Shown here piece after piece: positions 1 through 14,200 of a stretch of DNA of 64,000 nucleotides. Origin of the DNA: Oreohelix idahoensis (taxonomy: Eukaryota > Mollusca > Gastropoda > Stylommatophora > Oreohelicidae); the NCBI GenBank assembly GCA_024509875.1, contig JAMPIV010005835.1, forward strand, positions 197,001-261,000, in the 5' to 3' direction. Every line of letters begins with the position of its first letter. The stretch's first letter is position 1. Made by a program: the position numbers and the translations under genes. The notes beneath the pieces were generated by a model that did no database searches, was not told the origin of the DNA, and worked only from the letters and a program-made list of their open reading frames with translations.

Positions 1-2036
1 CAATTACTACCATCACGCGTGTAAGGCCACAAGCACTAGCTTTTTTTCAAATCGACAGTGAAAAAAAAAACACTACACACAAGAGAGTTAGGTTTTAAAA
101 AACATGATTAATGCTTATTGGAAATATGACATTCTACTGGTTTACGTCTGAAATCCTGACAGAACAGTTAAAAAGGATGCGGACAGTGGAAGTTAAAAAT
201 AAACAACTGAGATCGATAAAAGACAAGAATTTTAAATGGGCTATTTGTTCTCATGATAATCATATAATTGGGTACCTTAAGACTAGTGGACTTGGAATAT
301 ATAATAAATTATCAAAATGGTCCATTAGATACTAAAATATTGGTATAAAACATAGGGAAACTGGCATGGTCTGGTCATATCTGTTAGATAAAATGGCATG
401 ATGTTTTGAAAACACGTAGAGGAACGAAAGCTGAAATAGTACGGAGTAAAAGATTGGCTGGAATTTAAAGCAAGCCGAGGTGTGATTGGCTAAAATATCT
501 ATACGAATCTAGTTGTTGATAGTAACGCGTAGTAAATGGGATACATTTTTTTTTTAATTCATTCAAAATATAGTAGGCTTTGGGCGATTGGTCGAAGCAT
601 TTGAATTGAACGAAATAGTACGCTGCTCGTTGCCAGTTTCAAAAGATTTTCATAAGAGCAGGAGCGATGTCAGACTTGTGCTGTGGTTTATAAATTATAT
701 CGACCGAAAGCAGTCTGAAACAGTGGGCAAATCTAGATATGTGCCATTCTCTAGTGCCTTATTCGTCGTAACCTGTGTTATTTCCTTTCTATGTGGTAAG
801 ATTGATTTTATTGACTTTTTTAATTTGAAAAATTGGTTGTGTATAAAAAAAGGCCATGACAAAAGGTTGTAACTAAATGGTTCCATGGCAGGCTTGGGCA
901 TGGCCTAGTTGTTGATGTATTATACCATGGACCATTTGAGAAAGTGAGAACTATCAATATATATATATATATATATATATGATGATCATGCTGAAACATT
1001 ACACCTATCTTATTGCATGGTGAAGTATGGCTGGAATGACAGGTGTTGTCTCCATAAGGGAAAAATGAAAAAGAAAACTGGTACTATTGGTTCCATCACA
1101 TGAAAGTGGAGAAGCTTGGTTGTCAGAATGAGCTGACCATGTTCTTTTTATTACATGCATGTTTACAGGTAAAATTGGGGGAATTAGTTTGATATTAAGA
1201 CAGGATCATACTTGCTTTGACAGGGGTTTCCTGCTGGTACTTGGCTGATGCTGTCAGAAATATTCAGCACTAGATCAAGTCATCTCTGACAACAGCTGTT
1301 AAGAGAGAGATTGCAGACCAGAGGACCTGAAGCGTGTGGCCAAATAGACTGCAATCATTATGAATCCCAGGCACAGATAAGTGATATATCTGGCCTGGAG
1401 CAACTTATCATTACTGCATATTTGCTAGGACAATCTCCTCAAGTGAATAAACTTTTCCTCCAAAACTAAAAACAGTACAACAGAGTCCATAAGAGTGATA
1501 AAGAGAACAATTGGGATGATGTATATCCCTTACCAGCTTCAAGGAACAAGTAATTAGATAGAGAAAAAAATACCCAGTTGAAGATTGATTTCATGCATTA
1601 TGGACACATGGTCTATTGCTTGTAAATAATTGCATATACATATTTGTAAATATACAAGATTCCATCACACTGATTATCAATGACTAAAGTCCTGGCCAAA
1701 AGAACAGTTAGGCTCAGGACCAATAAAGCTTAACAGAAAATTTTTCATTTTAAAACTTAACCGCTGGAGTTAGTTGATTTTATCTTAGAAGTTAATATTT
1801 GTTGGTATATGTTTTGTATTGAGGTTATTCCACACACTCACTTTTGCATTACCCTAGACACTTAACCAAGCCAACATTCATATTGATTAAGAATTAGTTT
1901 GATTGAGATATAAATGTGGCAGCAAGTAAGGTCATCTGATTTACACACCAAACCTATTAACTTCAGATACCTTCACAGCTGATCTCAGTCAGTACACTGC
2001 GTACTTTATACTAGAATTAAGTCCCAACTCACCACA
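1..2036 (+). repeat. LTR family C, copy C3, cut by window edge
   Basis: The first ~150 bases match the inner part of solo LTR C2 near 49155-49310 (shared CATCACGCGTGTAAG and GAGTTAGGTTT). The last ~230 bases match the C2 end (shared CACAGCTGATCTCAGTCAG). The copy ends in CACCACA at 2036. The distance from the CATCACGCG match to the end is 2024 bases in both copies (12-2036 and 49166-51190). I could not align the middle by eye, so it may be diverged or rearranged. The start, and hence the target duplication, lies outside the window. A short (TA)n run sits near 957-980. No coding potential is recognised. Confidence 0.62.
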
Positions 2037-2715
2037 GTTTGGTCCAACATTCTTCTTACACAATTTCTTCTGTATCATTATTTGACGAATAACATTGGAT
2101 GATGCTCACCTTTATTTCCTTTTGAAAGTTATGATCGCTGCTGACATCAGTCTAGATCTCATTGCTTCCCATTCTTTTATTACCTTCTGCGTATTCAATA
2201 CACGTTAAGTACGTAATTTGACTCTAGCTCTTGTCATTCCTTCGTCATCCTAACCCTTTACAGAGCTTGGTGCTTGTCAACGCTACACACGAGTTCACAT
2301 GCAGTTGTTGTTTAAAAAAAAAAATTATTTTAGATTTGCAATTGTGGTTTGATGTAAACGAAGAACTCATGTCTATTGCATGAAGGAGCTTGTCTTGCCT
2401 AAAGAAAGCAACCACCGTAAGGAAATTCACTCATGTACTTTGGGCGCAGGTTAGTCAAACTTAAAACATAAATACATAATACTCAAAATGTTTGAATAAA
2501 ACAGCGAGAAAACGCACTCCACTGACAAATTTTCATTCCATGAGTTGGTATCTTAAGACCACCAAGCTATGTCGTCTGGTTTCATTTAACCTTTACTCTG
2601 ACCGCATTTGTACATGATAACAATTCTATTTTGATCCTTTCGTATAAATCCCAGTGCCTGAATGAGTGAATTTGTGTTGTAGTCCCATAGAAACAAACAT
2701 AGACGTACACGCACA

Positions 2716-2716
<1 letters not shown>
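2037..2716. other. No gene recognised
   Basis: AT-rich sequence between LTR copy C3 and a (TA)n array. I see no protein-like reading frame, no RNA gene and no recognisable repeat apart from short A runs. Confidence 0.5.

Positions 2717-2806
<90 letters not shown>
2717..2806. repeat. (TA)n microsatellite, ~90 bp
   Basis: Uninterrupted TA dinucleotides. The array joins mariner copy M1 exactly where M1's outer inverted repeat should be: the sister copy M2 carries ~28 bases of terminal repeat before the shared AATTTTTAATTTCATTC, and here those are replaced by TA repeats. Confidence 0.97.
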
Positions 2807-4010
<1,204 letters not shown>

Positions 4011-4140
4011 TATAACATCAGTACCCCTGAATATTGTTGTAATTTTTCGTCAACGTGGAACTCTACCACCTGGGTTCATTAGTATGCAGCATTTCCACGT
4101 GGATTTTCAACACGTTGGATAATTAATATGTAGACTGTTA

Positions 4141-4320
4141 TCTTCTGTGCATTCTGGAGATCGCATGGCCTTAAGGGGAGGTTAAACCACGCCCACGGCT
4201 ATCTCTAGAGCAATTGATAGCAGTTAGTTTCCTTCATCTGTGCATCCAGCAGAGCGCATCGTCTAAAGGGGAGGTTAAGCCACGCCTTTTGCTTTACCTC
4301 AGAGCGGTCTGAATCAACTA
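4141..4320 (+). repeat. Imperfect tandem duplication, ~93-bp unit
   Basis: Two adjacent copies offset by about 93 bases share CTGTGCAT, a GAGATCGCAT/GAGCGCATC block and AAGGGGAGGTTAARCCACGCC. The duplicated block lies ~300 bp upstream of the TATA box at 4609. Tandem promoter elements are common in LTR U3 regions; an enhancer role here is inference. Confidence 0.75.
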
Positions 4321-4608
4321 CCGCCTTCACCTTTCTTTATTACCGCCTGAAAAGGGCGTTGCCTAAGTCCAAACGAGGGAAGCGGCACACGATCAAAGAT
4401 CATGAGAGTCTCAGAGACGGACGAAGCAATTTCACATCTCTGTGTTAACCACAGAACCGCTCGCAAGATAGAGACGAACGGGAAAGACGAAGCGGCCAGA
4501 GAGTTGGATAACCGAACGGGGACGGGCGGCGTAGAATCTCGAATTTTCCCTGAGTTCTTAAAAGGTGTGAAATTTTAACGTGTCCCCCCGATCTTTCATT
4601 CCATTTCA

Positions 4609-4646
4609 TATAAATAGAGACCATTGAAGAAGGCAAGTTATCATTC
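4609..4646 (+). promoter_or_regulatory. TATA box plus initiator-like motif
   Basis: TATAAATA at 4609-4616 is followed ~30 bases downstream by TCATTC (4641-4646), a reasonable fit to an invertebrate initiator. No open reading frame follows, so this is more likely a retroelement promoter than a host gene promoter. Confidence 0.4.
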
Positions 4647-4992
4647 GTTTGCCAGAGATTTTAAAATTCACTAGCGTATAGTTGAATCCTGCGAGATTTC
4701 ATATGAATTGTTGGCTATATTGGAGTGAATTCTTTTCTGTGCTAAACGGTATAATATATATTAGTTTCTAGTGATCAGTGGTCTAGTTCATTCATTTTTA
4801 TTTCACTGGATTTTGTGTTAATTTAAATCTATTAAATTAAACCCATCTCAAGAGTTCCAGTGGTAAATTTAATGATATATCTATTACATTATTTCCAAAG
4901 ATAATAGATGCTGAAATGCTTAAATTAACTTTTAAAGTCGCGAAGGAATTTATAACTAATTAATTAAGTTAAGTTCTATATATATATATATG

Positions 4993-5266
4993 GAGCCGCG
5001 GTAGCATAGTGGTTAGTGCACTGGCTTCCTAGCGCAGTGGTCTATGGTTCGATCCCCAGATGAGGCGGAAAAATTTTTAGGCCACAAACGGCTCCTGGGT
5101 CGACCCAGCCCCAAATGGGTACCAGAGCTACTCTGGGAAGGTTAAGGCGGCCGGCGTGATGCCGACCACATCACCCCTCGTGTGCCGACGGTCAAGATAA
5201 TATGGGCCTAACACCATATTCCCAATATGCCTAAATGGGCGTGTAACGGGTTCCTTTACCTTTTTT
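4993..5266 (+). mobile_element. tRNA-derived SINE, family S, copy S1
   Basis: The head carries a Pol III A box (TAGCATAGTGG) and B box (GGTTCGATCCC) in a tRNA-like arrangement. A ~200-bp body includes CGGCTCCTGGGTCGACCC and ATGGGTACC, and the element ends in a T run. It is nearly identical to copy S2 at 7341-7610. CTATATATATAT lies on both sides (from 4976 and from 5267), consistent with a target duplication in a TA-rich site. SINEs encode no protein and borrow LINE enzymes. Confidence 0.92.
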
Positions 5267-6899
5267 CTATATATATATGCGTGTTTTTAACCATTAGACT
5301 CGCGAAAAGTTTTCTTAAATATCTAATTGAATACGCGAGTATATATAATAGTCATAACGGTAAATTTATCGCGCGTTAGAATATTATTGGATTTTTGCAG
5401 TATGATTTCATGTTTTTCTATCTTTTCCTATAGAATGATCATACAACCTTTGCGTCCCAGCAATAAATTATATAGAGTCCTCCAGACTCAGTTCTTAAAC
5501 CTCCAGAACATTTGATGAAACATTTGTAAATTTAATCTTGTGGCGATCTTTGTTTGGGATCCCGCTGCCTGAATTTATCAGAAAGAAAGCAAACCCAAGA
5601 ACAGTTAAATAATACTCATCAAACAAATTAAAGTCTGTAAAGATTAACTGAAGAAGAACATTGCCAGAGCTATATTTATATTATTATTCCTGCTCTACTG
5701 GGAAAGAGAGTATATGTTTTCCTGAACACTGACAGTTGATAATTTTTCTCACTGGATTTTTAAACCCCGAAGAAAAACCTACCTCACTGGTCAGTTGTGT
5801 CATCACGCTTAAGAAGTTTTACTATCAGCGGCGAAGACAAAAATACCACACCATCCTCACCCCTGTATCTGTGACCGTGCCATCCCATAGAACTTTTTTC
5901 TAACAAAACAGAAGTACACTTAGGCTTCACCTTCCAGCGATTCTCGGGAAATTGTTGCTAAGAGCCTAAACCCGTTAAAATCTGGGGCTGGAAAACGAAG
6001 AACAGTATTCAGTTATTGAACACTTACTACTGTATGTGTAAATTTTCTATGGAGTGCCAGATTCCACGATCGGTAAGTGTGTGTGAGAAATTGCGTGTTG
6101 GCCATCACGAGCGTGCATGAATGAAGGAGCATTATTTGCAAACATTTTTATTTGCTTTACCTGGTAACTACCTTTTTTTACTGTATTCCTTGTATTGTTC
6201 CTCAAGGGGGATTTCTTAACTTCGTTTATTTCCCCTCCCTTAAATCTGTTTAGTAAAGGGAAAACATTTTGAGAACAATATGGTTTTTTTTTAACCACCC
6301 ATACCTAGTATTGTAACCCCTCTTATCAGAGTAAATTATCTATATTTCTGATAACCACCTGTCTTTTGGACTGGGTTTTGTTCTTCCTTTGTCTATTACA
6401 AGCGGGAAGGGCATATTGGATACTACCAGTCAACCCCCCCCCCCCTGGTATTTGTATTTTTTGTACTATGAGTATTGCCTGTAACATAATACCTGTTGTG
6501 ATTTTGATTTAAATGATAAATAAACATCATAAAACTTTTCTTACTGTGTTGGAAGGTCCAAGCCCAAATTACCCATATTTGTTTACCATAGTTTGTATTC
6601 ACGTAGCGTCGGTGTGTTTGAAGCACCAAATTGGTGTGTACGTGAGTGTCTGGTAACTGGCAAATAATTGTTTAGCCAGAAGAGTGTAGGAGTCTATCAA
6701 AACAAAAATATAGATTGTCGTAAGATAGGCAAATCGGAGGAGATTTTTCCCGATTTACTTAGACTGTCCTTACTCTACCAGCACTTTTTTGTGAATCTAC
6801 TACCTATTTCTAAACCTTTCTTTCACAGAGCCTTCACCCTCATTTTCCCCTCTAACGGGACGACTATTTCTAAGACCTATCTCAAATAAATTTACGACA
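5267..6899. other. No gene recognised
   Basis: Non-coding, AT-rich, with short C runs (6436-6446). TGTGGCGA at 5539-5546 followed by ...GGGATCC superficially resembles an LTR/primer-binding-site junction, but no LTR could be defined. Open frames are short and not protein-like. Confidence 0.45.
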
Positions 6900-7340
6900 G
6901 TTTCTAAAGGTGTCATTAGGTGGCAGCAACATTCAGCTTGATGATTACTTTAGGTAGCAGACGCTAGGTGTTGCATGTGCAGCTTAGATAAAAATGGCGA
7001 CCGTGCTCGTGGAGTGTACGACCGAAGAACAGCGTGTTGTTGTGCGTTTTTTTAGGGGGGCAAAAGGACTTCCTGCAAAGGATATTCATAAGGAAATGTT
7101 TCCTGTTTACGGTGAGAAGTGTTTGTCGCGTAAAGCGGTACATAACTGGGTCAATAAATGTTCTCAATAACGCTCAAAAATTGCTGATGAAGACCGACCT
7201 GATCGTCCTCTTCAGATTGCGACAGAAGCCTCTGTGCGGCGAGTGGGGGAGATGATTCGAGCTGACAAGCGGGTAACGATAGACAATGTAGCAACTGCTG
7301 TAGGGCGTGCTCATGGTTTAGCATACAGCATAATGCATGA

Positions 7341-7610
7341 GCCGCGGTAGCATAGTGGTTAGTGCACTGGCTTCCTAGCGCAGTGGTCTATGGTTCGATC
7401 CCCAGATGAGGCGGAAAATTTTTAGGCCACAAACGGCTCCTGGGTCGACCCAGCCCCAAATGGGTACCAGAGCTACTCTGGGAAGGTTAAGGCGGCCGGC
7501 GTGATGCCGACCACATCACCCCTCGTGTGCCGACGGTCAAGATAATATGGGCCTAACACCATATTCCCAATATGCCTCAATGGACGTGTAATGGGTTCCT
7601 TTACTTTTTT
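7341..7610 (+). mobile_element. tRNA-derived SINE, copy S2, inside mariner M3
   Basis: Near-identical to S1 from GCCGCGGTAGCATAGTGG to the T run. It is flanked by a perfect 11-bp target duplication ATAATGCATGA (7330-7340 and 7611-7621). Removing the SINE plus one duplicate restores the mariner frame through SIMHDRL, which proves it inserted into a pre-existing mariner. Confidence 0.98.
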
Positions 7611-7872
7611 ATAATGCATGATCGTTTGAATTTCTGGAAAGTGTGCTCACGGTGGGTGCCCAGACAACTGACTGAGGAACACAAAATGAACCGAATGGGC
7701 TTGTCCTTGCAACATCTCTCTCGGTACGCAAATGAAGGAGAACACATGCTTAACAGCATTGTTACTGGGGGGCGAATCATGGGTGCACCACTATCAACCC
7801 GAATCAAAGCGTACTTCACTGCAATGGAAACATCCTTCTTCACCTTCTGCCAAGAAATTAAAGGTTACGCCA

Positions 7873-9488
7873 TGTGACGGTATTGCCTCCCCTGCTTTGC
7901 AGTAGTGGTCCAACAGTGGCCAAAACTCAAGAGTATCTAATATGGGCTTCAAAGGTATCTACCTTCGTACAAGATTACTCTTGGCAGAGATGTAGATAGA
8001 AGGTTGATGACACTTCTATTACAAAGGAAGTCTTCACAAGATATTCAGAATAAGCGAGAACTATACTGCTTTGGCTGAGTATGTTAACTCTGTAATTCTG
8101 CCGACGCTTTTGTGAAGGATTTAAGCAGTTATTACTTTCAGCTCGTTTAAGCCCCCACCCCTGATTTACTCAGTGGAATTCTATCATTCTAGTATAGCTC
8201 TGTTTAGAGTGTCTGTAGTAAATTGACTGAGACAAATATGCAGTAACTTTAAAATGATTAAATCGAAGTTAAATTTGTAACATTACAAATAACAAAATTT
8301 AATAATCACTTTAGGTTTTAACAGTTGGAAAATAATTTGAATAGTTGTGGATCAAGAAAAGTTATCATCACAATCTTTAGGGAATGTGAGATTTTACAAG
8401 AAGTTCAAGTGGCAGCATATATTTGAACTTAGCTGCCAATTACGGTTCTGCTACTTCTTATGGGTTGGTTCTTTTCACTCTGCTCACGCTCGTCTCTGAT
8501 CAAGGTTGTCGGGGGTAGCTCGTTTCCCAGAAATGTCAAGGAGAGTCAACCACGTGAGTCCTTCGTCTTAAAGCTTAGGCCACGGTTCCCTTCTTGTTCC
8601 AGAGATAGTACTTTCTGCTGGTACCACCAATAAGCCAATCCTGACTCACAGACTTTTTGCTCAGATGAATAAAAGAATCTTGAATCGGCCTCTTACACGC
8701 GTCTGGGGTGTCGTTAATTTAATGTTCCCTCTCTGACTTCGTGTATGGTCCTTCAGTTTCCTTATTTATAAACTGTTAGAGATTTCCTGGGCTATATTGT
8801 AAGTCCTGATAAAAACTCCAATAAAAGGTCTCCGGTATTTTAAGAAGGAATTCTGAATTCTAATTCTTCACTGTAGCAGTCTGGTGTCTTGGCGAGCGAT
8901 TTCTCAAGCGAAATAGCTGGAGAAAATGATCAGATTATATTCCCTGCCTTCCCACGCCTTCGTTTGTTATGAGCTATCAAAAACTCCAATCATATTCAAA
9001 CAGGCGGGTTATGGGATATTTTCAAAATATTCAGTCAACGGATAATTTTGAACGTAAGGCAGAGGTCAACTCTCCCATATATGGTAATAAGATGTCCGAT
9101 GCCCTTGTGTACAAACTTCCAAACACATCTGTAACCGCATATGACCATGTGTTCGAGATGTAGCAATCTTACTTTTATCTAAAGTAATCTTGTCATCCAT
9201 GTCTTATCGGTGATTAAGCCGATAGCGCTGGCCGATGTACGTGTTAATCTGCCGCGCCAATAGCCAACAAATCTGGGCAGCGCCAAACAAATGTGATTAT
9301 TATCACCTACAAGGAGTGTCGAATGATGTGATAAAATCAAATATCTGCTACTTAGAAAAATAACGAAGAAAGAAAGAAAGAAAGAAAAGTGCGACAATTG
9401 AGAGCAAATAATAAAAAGCAGTACCACAAATGTACCGATACTGCCGGAGTAAAACAAAGATCGATAGGGGCCGCCCTGTTTTGTCACA
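7873..9488 (+). repeat. Solo LTR, family D, copy D1 (1616 bp)
   Basis: It begins TGTGACGGTATTGCC and ends TTTTGTCACA, with TG...CA termini, a short inverted repeat, and a perfect 5-bp duplication CGCCA (7868-7872 and 9489-9493). It interrupts the mariner transposase between KVT and SAGKV, and removal restores the frame. Related copies lie at 38840-40796 (opposite direction) and 42509-46983 (mosaic). No coding sequence is recognised, so recombination between two LTRs probably removed the internal region. Strand gives orientation relative to the other D copies only; I could not determine the sense strand. A (GAAA)n tract lies at ~9366-9388. Confidence 0.9.
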
Positions 9489-10066
9489 CGCCATCAGCAG
9501 GGAAGGTTATGCTTACAGTGTTTTGGGATTCTCACGGAGTGCTGTTAACATATTTCCAGAAGAAAGGTGAGAATGTGAATGCTGCATCATACTGTGAAGC
9601 TCTGTTGATGCTTCGGGATGCAATTCGAAGAAAACGTCCAGGCCTACTGGCCAGAGGAGTACTGCTCCATCACGACAATGCCAGACCACATACGGCTAGA
9701 TTAACCCAGGAGAAAACTGAACAACTAGGGTGGCAACTTCTTGAACATTCGCCTTACAGCCGCGACTTAGCTCCGAGCGATTTTCACCTGTTTGGTCTAC
9801 TAAAAACTCACCTTGGCGGCTAACGTTTCACGGATGACGAAGAGGTTGAACGTGAGGTGCGAATGTGGCTGAGACAGCAGACCAAAGACTTCTATGCTGC
9901 AGGTTCTGAGGCACCGATAAAGCGATGGGATAAGTGTATCAATGTTGGTGGAGATTATGTTGAGAAATAAGGGGAAATGTAAGTGAAATAATAAATGGTT
10001 TTCAAGTTCGTATCTCATTTAGTTTTTTAAAATAGCCATTTATGACCTATTTACCGACTTGCCCTC

Positions 10067-11195
<1,129 letters not shown>

Positions 11196-11259
11196 GACAC
11201 ACACACACACACGCACACGCACACACACACACACGCACACACGCACACACACACACGCG

Positions 11260-11297
<38 letters not shown>
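11196..11297. repeat. (AC)n/(TA)n compound microsatellite
   Basis: AC repeats with scattered CG interruptions to about 11276, then ~20 bp of TA. Long open frames here (poly Thr-His) are artefacts of the repeat. Confidence 0.95.
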
Positions 11298-14200
11298 CTG
11301 CGTGTGAATGTGCGGAACACAAGCTTACAACAAATTCCCGCCAAGTCCTTCTGTCCTGTCATATTCTCTCAATGTTTTTCCATGCCTTTTAAGATACATT
11401 TATTTGGTATCGATATATTTCTGTTATTGTCTGCGCTTTTCCTCCAGTGATTTTCTGGCTGTCCAAGGTATCTTCTGGCTCCAATTTTTTCCCCGTCGAT
11501 TGTTTCATTGTTCAAATCCTAAAGTCTAGGGGTCGACTTATAATCGGATCGTTTATACTCGAGTATATGCGATATAAAGAATTTTAATGCTTTCTTTTCT
11601 TCACTCTGCCACTTTTTGTTTGATTTTTTTGTTTAACCAGTTGCGGAAATGTATTCTTGCCATCGTTTGCTGCATTCATTCTCATAATCCCCACCCTTTT
11701 CCTGTGCATTTTTTTAGATCCAATATCTGCGATCCCTTAAGGATTTTTGTTTTCTAATGCTTTTGATTACTGTCACAGCGTTATTTCGCAGTGCAGCTTA
11801 TGTATTGTGGTCGGCGATATGGCACTCGGAAAGGCCGAGGTTAGCCGAACTGGTGTGTCATGTGACTACCGGAAGTCGGGGGAAAAAGGCGCAAAATTAG
11901 TTAGTCAGAAACTAGCCTTTGTCCAGGGAGGACGTATATTTTCCCTTTTGCCAGCGAGATCGCTGTGTGGTTGATATTGTCCACTGTAAGCTGAGTGCCT
12001 GCCATATTTTCGGACCTTGGAGATAATTACGTTGTACTTCCAGAACAGTGTAGGGTCTAGATCGAATTATCTACAGGCCGTAGTTTGATAATAGGTCGAT
12101 GATTTTCGAGTGTGTCATTTCATAGTTTTGCCGCTCAGGTGAGCGAGACTCAGAGTAGTCATTTTGTATAATTTGTACCTTCATGTATGAAGGCGATAGT
12201 TTAAGCTGCTTAGGCAAGTTTACAGTGGTTTTCACATTATTGTCTCTGATGCGTTTGATGGCCATGTGAGGCTTTATTGTGTGTATAAAGTATTAAAGGG
12301 AAGTACCTGTTAAAGGCGTTTATTTCTTATGTCAGCCATTGTTGAGTGGTGATACTCTTGGAAGAACGAGCCTTTATTTGTTATTATAAATCCACACTGC
12401 AGTGGTGTAACCAGTGGAGTGTTCTTTACGGTAAGTGGTTCCTGACAGCTGGGGAGCTCTTATCCGGTTTTCTTTTGTGAGCTTAAAGGCCGTGGGCCAA
12501 TATTTTACAGTAGAGAAGGCTAGAAGTTTCTATGCACACAGATGAGAAGTTTATAGCAGCATATGTTCACGTCTTCAGGTTTTCCAGTTTTCACGGCAGT
12601 GTGTTCTGTGTTTTTTGTTTGTGTTAGACAGAAGCAGTGAACTGTTTTCGGTCAGGTGTTGACCCGTCGCGGTATTTGACCTAGTTTGGAAAGAGTGCAC
12701 ACGGAAGGTTAGGATTGCCAATACGGATTTGACATTTATTGTGTTCGATGTGGTTTTGAAAAGTTCACTTTTGTGCTAGGTTGTTCAAGTATTGATAGAA
12801 GGAGTGTCACAAGTTGTAGAGTGAAGTTGCAGCTGGCGTCGAGTAGCACAATTTGACATATCACAAGGCGTACTTTGTAGCTTAGTGCTAGGAAGTTGGT
12901 GATCCAGACGGAGCAGCGGAGGTTAGTTGTGCAAGGTGTCGAATAGTTCGTCCGTGTAGGGATATATAGGAGATCAGAATTTCTTGTGAGTTTGGTAGTA
13001 TTTGGGCCCTGGTGCCTGACTGTGGTGTCGGCAGAAGATATTAGATCGTCAATATTTGTTGGTATTGGTAGTGTCAATAGTGGTGGTGGCATCTCAGGGT
13101 GTGTGCAACTCCTCTTATATGGATCATTGATGTGCATGTAGCCAACCTGCAGTAGTGTCATCGTTCGTACTGCTCTATCTACCTGAGGAACATTACATTC
13201 CTGCGTGCCTGCCAAGTTCTGTCGTCATCATGCCTTACCGATGTGCCTTTCCAGTGGAAGTCTACCCATGCCTTTTTCGGGGCCCTAGTACAGCTTGATG
13301 GGATGCCAGTTACTGAAGCCTTCTGATCCGAGTGGTCCTGGAAGATACTGCTGAGAAGTGAAGACCGCTGGGTTCCTGAAGAGACGTAGTGGTGAACTGT
13401 ACTTATATATTATACGCATCACCGTGCCAAAGGACTTGTTCGTTATGATCTGGCACATAGACTAGTGAAGAATTCTTGTCACCAGGACATTATTGCGGAT
13501 ACGGTCGTTATTCTTGCTGTGGACAGTGCTGTGATAACACCGTGAAGAACATGGTTTACTGTTTGGATGTTTACAAGTTTGTGGAGACTAGTTTGTGCTG
13601 TTTTCATCTACCATCATCTGTGTCTGAGGAGCTACGTGGAGGTGCATCGCTGGATCGTCAGTTAAGTTATTGTTTGAATATCTGTGTGCTGTGATTTGTG
13701 TATTTTTTTTGTTTTTTTGTTTTTTCCCTTCAATTCCGTCTTCCTTTTTTGTCTATCCATCTGGTGTGATTTACCTTACAGTCTGGTCTTTTAGATTAGT
13801 GGTATCTTTCTGTTGGGGTCGTGTTAAGTAAGCATAAAGATATAAGCATTTTTCTGTTCGTTTTTCAACGTCTGTTTCTTGAGGTATTCTTATTTGTTTT
13901 TTCTTTCTTTCCTTTTTGCTGTGTTCTTTTTTCGCTTTCTTTGTAGAGATTTATTCTGTGACTCTATATGTTGTTAGTGATTACGTGGGATCTGGTACTC
14001 TGATTTCCTTTTTCTGTGGGTCATTATTATTATATCCAAAGTAAATCAATTTATATGTTATAGCGTTATTATTGCTTGAGTGTTATTTAGTGTTATTTTG
14101 GGTTAGTATGATCTAGGGGTTGGCTAGTTTGTATGATAGCTCTCAGCACTACATTGTTACGTGTAGTTGTTGTTCTAGTCTGCTGTGTTTAATATTATAT

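Larger units (their letters stand above)
4011..4975 (+). other. LTR-like promoter-bearing sequence, unassigned
   Basis: A non-coding stretch with a GC-richer first half (4141-4600) containing an imperfect tandem duplication and a TATA box, then an AT-rich second half. The arrangement resembles an LTR U3/R region of an unrecognised retroelement, but I could not find TG/CA ends with a target duplication or a second copy in the window. Confidence 0.3.
6994..9970 (+). pseudogene. mariner transposase (M3), three separated pieces
   Basis: The transposase starts at ATG 6994 and continues in 6994-7340, 7622-7872 and 9494-9970. The N-terminal piece has the paired-like HTH region (RFFRGAKGLPAKDIHKEMFP); there is a stop after WVNKCSQ. 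The middle piece contains WVPRQLTEEHKMNRMGLSLQ. The first catalytic aspartate region is frameshifted in a G run near 7768 and reads GGRIMG instead of the usual GDES. The last piece keeps D2 and D3 (HHDNARPHTA, LAPSDFHLF), has a stop after LKTHLGG, and ends KRWDKCINVGG. It is an inactive relic. Reading frame continues exactly across both insertions when one duplicate is removed. Confidence 0.93.

Noticed and set aside
4993..5070. Possible tRNA gene
   Set aside because: A and B boxes are good, but the same head occurs at 7341 fused to the same ~200-bp body with target duplications, so it is a SINE head.
12736..13215. 159-codon minus-strand open frame, the longest in a 5-kb blank region
   Set aside because: No domain, signal peptide or repeat homology visible, and composition follows the GT-rich strand opposite it. 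Treated as chance.
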